Source of the DNA: a virus
Direction: 5' to 3' (one strand)
IMG/VR virus record: IMGVR_UViG_3300019999_000076
Coordinates: 1-39,374 of that record
Length of the DNA stretch: 39,374 nucleotides
The translations under genes were made by a program, and so were the position numbers. Of this stretch, positions 20,765 to 27,281 are shown in pieces. A model generated the notes under the pieces. The model had not been told where the DNA came from. It did not search any database and worked only from the letters and a program-made list of their open reading frames with translations. Each line of letters opens with the position of its first letter. The first letter of the stretch is position 1.

Positions 20765-21415
20765 ATGACAGCTCTTACACAAGAAAATCAAGCACAAGAA
20801 AACAAACCATCAGATAAAGAATTGAATTTTCGCAAACAAGAGGCCATGTATCAGAGGCAACTTGCAGAAAAAGAAGCACAGCTTGCAGAAGCACTTAAAC
20901 TAGCTCAACAAAAACAGGTTCAAAAAGATGATGAAGACGATGAAAACGAGCCTTACGTTGATCACAAAAAACTTAATAAAACACTCAATAAATTTGGCCA
21001 AAACACTCAAAGCGAAATTCAAAAAGCTATGCAAATGGCTAAAGAATCGGCTAAAGAAGAGCTGAAAAAAGAAATGTGGTTAGAAAATAACCCAGATTTT
21101 TACGATATCTTACAACATGCAGAAAGATTTGCTCAAAGAGCTCCTAAATTAGCAGAAACAATCTTAAGAATGCCAGAGGGGTTTGAGAGACAAAAACTAG
21201 TTTATCAAAACATCAAAGAGCTTGGTATTGATAAACCTGAGCAGAAAGCACCTTCTATTCAAGAAAAGATCGATTCAAATAGAAAAGGACCCTATTATCA
21301 GCCAACTGGTGTAGGAACAGCACCATATTCGCAATCAAGTGATTATAGTGATAATGGGCAAAAACAAGCTTATGCCAAGATGCAAGAGCTTAAGAATAGA
21401 TTGAGACTTGGATAA
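20765..21415 (+). CDS. scaffolding protein
   Basis: A 216-residue, highly charged, helical protein with an N-terminal coiled coil (NFRKQEAMYQRQLAEKEAQL), an acidic patch (KDDEDDENEPYVDH) and a basic C-terminal helix (KQAYAKMQELKNRLRLG). It lies directly before the coat gene. This composition, size and position are those of phage scaffolding proteins, which organise coat subunits into a procapsid through a basic C-terminal helix and then leave. No protease gene is nearby, so it may exit intact as in P22. Confidence 0.8.
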   Translation: MTALTQENQAQENKPSDKELNFRKQEAMYQRQLAEKEAQLAEALKLAQQKQVQKDDEDDENEPYVDHKKLNKTLNKFGQNTQSEIQKAMQMAKESAKEELKKEMWLENNPDFYDILQHAERFAQRAPKLAETILRMPEGFERQKLVYQNIKELGIDKPEQKAPSIQEKIDSNRKGPYYQPTGVGTAPYSQSSDYSDNGQKQAYAKMQELKNRLRLG

Positions 21416-21418
21416 AGT

Positions 21419-21448
21419 TTGACAATAAAATTATATATAATGTTATAT
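21419..21448 (+). promoter_or_regulatory. promoter before the coat gene
   Basis: A perfect TTGACA (21419-21424), 18 bases, TTATAT (21443-21448), starting just after the scaffold gene. It would give the coat gene its own strong transcript with a ~135-base leader. Confidence 0.55.
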
Positions 21449-21454
21449 TGAAAC

Positions 21455-21575
21455 TTCCGCTAGCCTTGCGTTACAGGCACTCGCGTAGAGGAATTCGCAC
21501 CCTCACTAGATATGATAGAAAACGGACGTAGTAGGCTGCGTCGTCCACCGATCTACATGTCATCATAACATTTAA
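21455..21575 (+). promoter_or_regulatory. GC-richer structured leader of the coat gene
   Basis: This leader is less AT-rich than its surroundings and contains several possible stems: GCCT/AGGC around 21464-21479, GACG/CGTC around 21524-21541, and a long-range AGCCT/AGGCT pairing. It has no coding frame. It may be a regulatory or stabilising 5' UTR for the most abundant virion protein. The fold is not established. Confidence 0.35.
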
Positions 21576-21589
21576 ACCAATAGGTTTTT

Positions 21590-22933
21590 ATGTCGATCAC
21601 GACCACAGGTAATCTGGGGCCGATGATTCTGCAATCACTAGCACCTGCTATGCTTTATGTACCCACTCCCACGATGAATTATATCACCGTGTGCGATAAG
21701 GTTTCTATGCCAGCAAATGGTGGAACTACTTGCAGATTCATGCGCCCAAGAGCTTTGACCCCACCAACAGTGCAATTGGGGAATAGCGGTATAGATCCGC
21801 CAGCTCAAGTGCCACAACGCGACATCATTGATGCGCAAATGGCTTTTTTCGGTACTGGATGTATTATTAACGAACAAGTTATTTTGCAAGACCAAGAAGG
21901 CGTACTCGCATGGGTATCCGAAAGATTGGCTGTTGCAATGAGACAGGCTAGAATGTTTGGTCTGTATAAATCTTCTTTGATTGACTTGGAACTCCTAACT
22001 GCATGAAAACGATTGAAGTCTATTTTAAAAGTATCAGTGATTTCAAAAATCGGATCGCTGCCCTTTGGCAAAATCAAAATGATAATGAAATTTATGAATT
22101 TTCATTTGCTGATAAAGAAATAGAAGATGCTTTTAATAATTTGATTCGATGTTTTAATGAGAAGGAAGACAAGGCGGAAGCGAAAGCACCGTGAACGACT
22201 AAGTAAGAAGACCTCGAAAGAGGAAGCGATAGTCTGAGCACCATAGAGATATGGTGAGGTTGATCCGAAGAGGTTGGCCCGCCTAGAAATAGGTCATAAA
22301 AGTAACAGATTGGAAGATCTTATTTTAAGAGACTACATAGTCTCTGCTGCTTCGCAAATTAACGCGGGCGGTGGCTCAAATGGATTTAACCCAACTAATT
22401 TGGGTATTTCTGATTTTAGCCTAGTAGCTACTACACTCGATACTAACAATGCTTATAAATTTATGAGCGGTATCGAAGGTATGGATAGATTTGGGACTGG
22501 CCCTGTAAGAAGCGCATATTTTATGCTCTCTTCTACAGAACTCCAGTCTGATTTCGATTCTTTGGTTGGTTCTGGCTTTTTAAGTCAATGGAACTACCCA
22601 ACGAATGCTTCTGCTCTTCCAGCTGAGTATGGTTCAGTATTCAATACTCGTATATTGACAAGCTCTGAAGCGCCAGTTGCTAGAAATGCGGCTATTAACA
22701 ACGTTGGAGTTACTAACGATGTTTATTATAATACCGTATTAGGTAAGCAAGCACTTACACATATAAATCAAGATGGATTTTCCATGAACTTGATTTATCG
22801 CGATCCTTACTATTCTGGAATGCTAGCGCAAAACGCAACTTTGGCGGTTAAATTCGCCCAAGCTCAAGCGATTACGCAAGATACAGCGATTAGAAACCTA
22901 TTAAGCACACGCTTAAGCAACTTGGGAGTATAA
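21590..22933 (+). CDS. major coat protein, N4-gp56 type, interrupted by a group I intron
   Basis: The coding parts are exon 1 (21590-21949, 120 codons) and exon 2 (22313-22933, 206 codons plus stop). Joined they give 326 residues, running ERLAVAMRQA into EDLILRDYIVSAASQINAGG, which is continuous with the N4-gp56 coat pattern (RQxED..LRD). Exon 1 begins MSITTTGNLGPMILQSLAP. Without splicing it reads into the intron and stops at 22006 as a 138-residue fragment. Exon 2 alone would need a TTG at 22274 inside the intron. The coat forms the icosahedral head with the scaffold encoded upstream. Splicing would control how much capsid is made. Confidence 0.88.
21950..22312 (+). mobile_element. group I self-splicing intron in the coat gene
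   Basis: Length is 363 nt, and its removal joins the exons in frame. P1: exon end ACAGGCT (21943-21949) pairs with GGTCTGT (21959-21965) with the required U-G pair at the splice site. P7: GACTA (22197-22201, within GTGAACGACTA) pairs with TAGTC (22230-22234). P8: CCTC-GAAA-GAGG (22212-22223). P9: CACCATA-GAGA-TATGGTG (22239-22256). A likely P3 is TCTTC (21971-21975) with GAAGA (22207-22211). The last base is G (22312), as in all group I introns, and the end AACAGATTG resembles that of T4 td. The P4-P6 region lies within the small ORF and was not resolved. Confidence 0.9.
22003..22194 (+). CDS. intron-encoded 63-residue ORF, no endonuclease motif
   Basis: ATG 22003 overlaps the stop that ends unspliced coat translation (ATGA), so it could be translated by coupling only from unspliced RNA. 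The product (MKTIEVYFKSISDFKNRIAA, later FSFADKEIEDAFNNLIRCF, acidic/Ala end) has no LAGLIDADG, GIY-YIG or HNH motif. Its stop sits in the P7 strand of the intron. It may be a remnant, an accessory factor or non-functional. Confidence 0.45.
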   Translation: MKTIEVYFKSISDFKNRIAALWQNQNDNEIYEFSFADKEIEDAFNNLIRCFNEKEDKAEAKAP

Positions 22934-22935
22934 TT

Positions 22936-24066
22936 ATGGCTGAATATTCTAGATTAGCAAGAGGTAAATTTACTTCTACAGGCGGAGCGCAAATCGTTAA
23001 TTTGCCTTTCCAGCCTGATTATGTAAGAATTTTGAACTATACTGTAGCCAATTCTGCTGCTGCTTCACAAAACGTTGCTGCTGCCGAGTGGGATGCATAC
23101 ATGGGTCAAGGTTTTGCTGTACAGCAAGGTTACAATGCAACGCCAGCATTGATTTATGATACTGTTATTGCAAATGGTATCAGTACATTTTCAGCAGGAC
23201 AATTGCTCCAATTTGGACCTACGCTTATAGTAAACGTTGTTTCAAAGGCAAGTCCTGCTGCTGTAACGACAAGTACAGCCCATGGTTTAACAAGCGGTGA
23301 TGTTGTAATTTTCGAAGGACTCTTTGAAACTTCAACAACTGGTATGCCACAAATAAACGGTATCCCATTCACTGTTACAGTAACAGGTGCAACAACCTTT
23401 ACAATTCCATGGAACACAAACCAATCTAATTACACTGCGATAAGTGCAGGTAGCACAGGAACACCTAGAGTTAAGAAAGTTTTATACCCTTATCTCTATT
23501 TCCCAGGACAAACATTTATCAGTGCGATTACTCTTGGTACAACCACAACAATTGATACAACAGATGCTCATAACTTTGTCGTAGGACAAGAAGTGGCATT
23601 TCGTATTCCATCACAATGGGGTACAACTCAATTGAATTCATTACCTAATACATTAGTGCCAGGATCTCCTGTGTATGGTTATGTTATTGCGGTAACGGAT
23701 TACAACACTGTTGTAGTGAATATTGATTCTAGTGCTTACACAGCATTTAATAGCAACCAAACCGTGGCGAGTGTCCCAGGACTCTCTTACCCACAAATTG
23801 TTGCTGTTGGTGATGTAAACACTGGTGGTGTGGCTATTTCAAGTGGATCGGTATTATATCCTCCTCCACAATTTTCACCAATTGGTACAACCCTTGTAAA
23901 TACAATTAACGGACCAGCGATTAAAGGCGCTTTCGTTAACAATACTTCACAAGGCTTTATCGTTGGTATTGGAGCTGGAACGGTATTGACTACTTCAGTT
24001 TTAGTTGGTGCTACTGGAAACGTTATAATTTGGGAAGCTAAGCTTCACGATTATAGTTCGCCTTAG
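22936..24066 (+). CDS. virion protein with FCCH-like beta-barrel repeats
   Basis: A 376-residue protein three bases after the coat gene. The N-terminal ~100 residues are a beta domain (ARGKFTSTGGAQIVNLPFQP). Two similar barrels follow: VTTSTAHGLTSGDVVIFEG with INGIPFTVTVTGATTFTI (~115-150), and ITLGTTTTIDTTDAHNFVVG with YGYVIAVTDYNTVVVNI (~200-255). This 'T.HGL..GD.V' form is often annotated in phages as similar to the ubiquitin-E1 FCCH domain. The C-terminus is Gly-rich (GIGAGTVLTTSVLVGATGNV). It is likely a head-decoration or head-to-tail protein. Confidence 0.7.
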   Translation: MAEYSRLARGKFTSTGGAQIVNLPFQPDYVRILNYTVANSAAASQNVAAAEWDAYMGQGFAVQQGYNATPALIYDTVIANGISTFSAGQLLQFGPTLIVNVVSKASPAAVTTSTAHGLTSGDVVIFEGLFETSTTGMPQINGIPFTVTVTGATTFTIPWNTNQSNYTAISAGSTGTPRVKKVLYPYLYFPGQTFISAITLGTTTTIDTTDAHNFVVGQEVAFRIPSQWGTTQLNSLPNTLVPGSPVYGYVIAVTDYNTVVVNIDSSAYTAFNSNQTVASVPGLSYPQIVAVGDVNTGGVAISSGSVLYPPPQFSPIGTTLVNTINGPAIKGAFVNNTSQGFIVGIGAGTVLTTSVLVGATGNVIIWEAKLHDYSSP

Positions 24067-24121
24067 TATTTGAATGATATATGGGTGGGGGCGGATTGTC
24101 CCTACCCTTTTTGGAGAGTTT

Positions 24122-24556
24122 ATGACCTCAGTTGGAACAGTTATATCGTATCCTATTCCGCTTTATGCCAATTTTCCAATTGATGCTGATTTTTATCAGC
24201 CAAGTCGTTTTGTTATTTCAAATATAACCCTTGGTGAAACCACCATTGTAACAACAAATGTAGATCACAATTATGTTGTGGGGCAAAAAATAAGATTATT
24301 GATCCCAGCTAAGTTTGGATCATATCAGTTGAATGAAACGCAAGGTGATGTTTTATCAATTCCTTCAAGCACACAAGTCGAAGTTTCGATTAACTCTCTC
24401 AGAGATGTAGATTCATTTATTTCAGCTACAGCCACGACTGCATCACCTCAAATTCTTGCTATAGGAGACATTAATTCAGGAATAATTAGCAGTTCTGGTA
24501 ATATACTGCCAAGTACGAATATACCGGGTGCTTTTATAAACATATCCCCACAATAG
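24122..24556 (+). CDS. virion protein, short paralogue of the preceding gene
   Basis: A 144-residue protein from ATG 24122, with GGAGA upstream; the frame from 24074 lacks a ribosome site. ISNITLGETTIVTTNVDHNY, VGQKIRLLIPAKFGSYQLNE and ILAIGDINSGIISSSGN match ISAITLGTTTTIDTTDAHNF, VGQEVAFRIPSQWGTTQLNS and IVAVGDVNTGGVAISSG of the 22936 gene. It is therefore a duplicated single barrel plus tail, probably a minor head or neck component. Confidence 0.7.
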   Translation: MTSVGTVISYPIPLYANFPIDADFYQPSRFVISNITLGETTIVTTNVDHNYVVGQKIRLLIPAKFGSYQLNETQGDVLSIPSSTQVEVSINSLRDVDSFISATATTASPQILAIGDINSGIISSSGNILPSTNIPGAFINISPQ

Positions 24557-24563
24557 GAAAAAC

Positions 24564-25148
24564 ATGACAGAAAAAAAAACAAGAGTAAATTCTGAATCAC
24601 AAAAGCAACTGCAAGAAGCAGAAAAACAATTTGAAGCTTTTGATCAGAACATAAAAGATATGACAATGGACCGCATGAATGCAGCTCCAAAGCAAGAAGT
24701 GGAGTCTCAAACAAAGATGTCTCAAACTGACATTCAAAAATCTACAGATATTTATCTAAAACCTTTTAGATCCATTGGGTCAAAGGAGAAATTCAATGAA
24801 GATTATCGAGATTCGTGGAATTTTGATAAAGAATATGTTCAATTTATTGCAGAAAATAAAGAAATCATTGGAGAAGCTATAGATATTTGGACAAAACCAT
24901 ATGCTGGCCTACCTGCTGAATGGTGGAAAGTACCAGTGAATAAACCAGTATGGGGACCACGACATTTAGCGGAACAAATTAAATCTAGATCTTATCATCG
25001 CTTAGTTATGCAGCAAAACGTTTCCGCTGGTTCAGATGGAATGGGTCAATATTATGGTTCTATGGCTGTGGATACTACAGTTCAAAGATTAGATGCGATC
25101 CCTGTGAGTTCAAAAAAATCAATTTTTATGGGAGCTAAGAGCTTTTAA
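24564..25148 (+). CDS. hypothetical late protein
   Basis: A 194-residue protein. The first ~75 residues are charged and helical (QKQLQEAEKQFEAFDQNIKD), with a middle FNEDYRDSWNFDKEYVQFIA and a Trp/Pro-rich part (AGLPAEWWKVPVNKPVWGPR). The C-terminus is flexible (GSDGMGQYYGSMAVDTTVQR). No family was recognised; the position between coat-associated and connector genes suggests a minor structural role. Confidence 0.65.
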   Translation: MTEKKTRVNSESQKQLQEAEKQFEAFDQNIKDMTMDRMNAAPKQEVESQTKMSQTDIQKSTDIYLKPFRSIGSKEKFNEDYRDSWNFDKEYVQFIAENKEIIGEAIDIWTKPYAGLPAEWWKVPVNKPVWGPRHLAEQIKSRSYHRLVMQQNVSAGSDGMGQYYGSMAVDTTVQRLDAIPVSSKKSIFMGAKSF

Positions 25149-25170
25149 TCACTACTAAGGAGTAAGAAGA

Positions 25171-25506
25171 ATGAAATTTATAGAAACTTCGAATGCAACT
25201 TTTGTAAATTTAGATAATATCTCTCACATAAACCATGAATGGGATAAAAATGAAAAACATCTTTTTTCAATGCTTTATCTTAAAAATGGAGAGATATTCG
25301 ATTTTCTTGAAGTTCCCAATAGTTTTAATGATGATACAGGAAAAACTCATGTTTTTGATTCTGATCATCTTATCTCTTTACATAGACATGCGATTCATTT
25401 AATCGGGCACTATGATCTTAATGTCATTCCAATAAAGACTTTAGAACAAGATGCATGGCAAATATTTTTAGCAGAATTTAATGCTTTTATAGCAAAGGCA
25501 GGATAA
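25171..25506 (+). CDS. hypothetical late protein
   Basis: A 111-residue protein with AAGGAG before ATG 25171. It is a mixed alpha/beta sequence with many His (NLDNISHINHEWDKNEKHLF, DSDHLISLHRHAIHLIGHYD) and no Cys. No family was recognised. One base separates it from the TTG of the connector gene. Confidence 0.65.
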   Translation: MKFIETSNATFVNLDNISHINHEWDKNEKHLFSMLYLKNGEIFDFLEVPNSFNDDTGKTHVFDSDHLISLHRHAIHLIGHYDLNVIPIKTLEQDAWQIFLAEFNAFIAKAG

Positions 25507-25507
25507 A

Positions 25508-26698
25508 TTGAATTTGTTATCCGACATCATAACGTATATACGAAGGATCATCAAAGCTCCTTCTAATGCTCAAGTCACAGATGATCTACTTATTGATTAT
25601 ATCAATCGATTTTGGCTAATGGATGTTGATGCTCGCATGCAATTATTTGATTTAAAAACAAAATATCAATTTCAAACGACTCCTGGTGTGGATCAGTATA
25701 ACATGCCTTTGTATGATGTGCAGATCCAACCAGGAAATCAACCAATTGGTATGTTTCCTGTCTATCAAGGTTTTTTAGGGCCTGCTTTTGTGAATGGGGT
25801 TCCTATATCCTTCTCGACACAAAAAAATTCATTTTTTAATGTATGGCCCAATGTAGTGCAGAATTTACAAGCTGTTGCTGTTGGAGATGGTACAACGACG
25901 TCATTTTCTTTTAATTTGCCAATTCTTGGGAATACAACACCTCCCAATCCTCCTGTTCAAGGTATTTTGAGAGGGCATGTGGATATCGCAGGGATAATTT
26001 CCACGGGGAACAATGTTGACCCTCCTGTATTAACTACTTTAAATACAACTATACCTACAACAAGCACATTTCCAGCTTTTTATATTACATCTTCTGATGC
26101 TACTGGAGAGAATATAATTGTAGCGGATAGCGGTCAGTTTTTAACAGGAAATATCAATTACGGCCTTTTAATGTCTCCTGGTAATGCTCCTATAGGCAAT
26201 ACTGCATTGGGTTCAGGGATATATAGCACGACAGCAAATACAGTTAACTATCTTACTGGCGGAGTTAATGTTACCTTTCCGGTTCCTCCTGCAAATGGAG
26301 TTAACATCAATGTGCAATGCTATTATTTTCAAACGGGTCTTCCTAGGGCTGTTCTTTATTACAATAACACACTAACCCTCAGAGCACCTCCAGCACAGCA
26401 ATATCTAGTGGAATTAGATGCTTATCTTACACCAACAGCTTTTTTAAACACCGAATCAGCTATTCCTTTTGGTTATATGGGTGAATATATTGCTAGGGGA
26501 TCGGCACGTAAGATTCTTGCTGATACAGGAGATATAGAACAATTTCAATTTTATGAGTCTTTATTCAAAGAGCAGGAAATACTTGTTTGGAAGCGAAGCC
26601 AAAGACAATGGACTGCTACACGCACAGAAACAATATATAGCCAAGGGAGCACTAACCGATTTGGTGCACTGAACAATTTAGGAGGGGGATCAATATGA
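25508..26698 (+). CDS. head-to-tail connector/tail adaptor protein
   Basis: A 396-residue protein starting with TTG 25508. The N-terminal helical part (LLSDIITYIRRIIKAPSNAQ, DDLLIDYINRFW) is like P22 gp4-type adaptors, and the C-terminal part has helices (YMGEYIARGSARKILADTGD, FYESLFKEQEILVWKRSQRQ). A ~220-residue beta-rich insert rich in Thr, Asn and Gly lies between. Adaptors bind beneath the portal and form the tail ring. The insert is larger than in P22 gp4 (166 residues), so this may carry an extra surface domain. Its stop overlaps the next ATG. Confidence 0.65.
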   Translation: MNLLSDIITYIRRIIKAPSNAQVTDDLLIDYINRFWLMDVDARMQLFDLKTKYQFQTTPGVDQYNMPLYDVQIQPGNQPIGMFPVYQGFLGPAFVNGVPISFSTQKNSFFNVWPNVVQNLQAVAVGDGTTTSFSFNLPILGNTTPPNPPVQGILRGHVDIAGIISTGNNVDPPVLTTLNTTIPTTSTFPAFYITSSDATGENIIVADSGQFLTGNINYGLLMSPGNAPIGNTALGSGIYSTTANTVNYLTGGVNVTFPVPPANGVNINVQCYYFQTGLPRAVLYYNNTLTLRAPPAQQYLVELDAYLTPTAFLNTESAIPFGYMGEYIARGSARKILADTGDIEQFQFYESLFKEQEILVWKRSQRQWTATRTETIYSQGSTNRFGALNNLGGGSI

Positions 26699-27270
26699 GT
26701 TTTACTTTCAATACAGGTATTCCTGCTGCCAATAACGATCCTTCTGTTGATCAGCCTGATATGTTGAGCAATAACGTCTCTACTAATGCAATACTTGCAG
26801 TAGATCATGTTACTTTTAATACAGCTAATGGGGGGACTCATAAGCAAACGACTTTCATTGGAAAGAATCCTCCAGGTGCTCAAGTTGATCCTACAGCTGT
26901 TCTTTATACAAATGATGGAGTAGCTAATGCTACGCATCCTCAGTTAAGATATAGAAATTCCCAAGGAATTTTTCCAATAAGTGCTCTTCGAGCAGCAGCT
27001 GTCTTTCAATTAGTTGCAGTTAATGGCGCTGTAATTCCTACAAATGCTTTCAATATTGCTTCTATTGTTGCTTCAGGACCGCCTGCAGGAAAAATTTATA
27101 CAATAACTTTAAATGCGAATTCTGTTAATAGCGATGATGTAATCGTCAGTATAGATTTTTCAAATATAAATACGGGCGCTAACTATACTTTTATTGGTGG
27201 CGTATTAACTATAAATACTACTAACCGATTTCCTGGAGATTTAGCAAACTTTAGTATTTTACAATTTTAA
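26695..27270 (+). CDS. tail/neck protein, beta-rich
   Basis: A 191-residue protein whose ATG overlaps the adaptor stop. FTFNTGIPAANNDPSVDQPD, HKQTTFIGKNPPGAQ and SQGIFPISALRAAAVFQL are typical of small tail proteins in P22-like metagenomic phages, and the C-terminal part (NINTGANYTFIGGVLTINTT) is beta. Context places it between adaptor and tail-hub genes. No enzyme motif was seen. Confidence 0.65.
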   Translation: MSFTFNTGIPAANNDPSVDQPDMLSNNVSTNAILAVDHVTFNTANGGTHKQTTFIGKNPPGAQVDPTAVLYTNDGVANATHPQLRYRNSQGIFPISALRAAAVFQLVAVNGAVIPTNAFNIASIVASGPPAGKIYTITLNANSVNSDDVIVSIDFSNINTGANYTFIGGVLTINTTNRFPGDLANFSILQF

Positions 27271-27281
27271 AGAGTTTCTTT

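Noticed and set aside
21455-21575. tRNA or second intron in the coat leader
   Set aside because: No cloverleaf with a T-loop and CCA-type acceptor could be built, and no P7-type pair was found.
22274-22933. Separate gene starting at TTG 22274
   Set aside because: The first 13 codons are intron sequence; exon 2 begins at 22313 and continues the coat protein.
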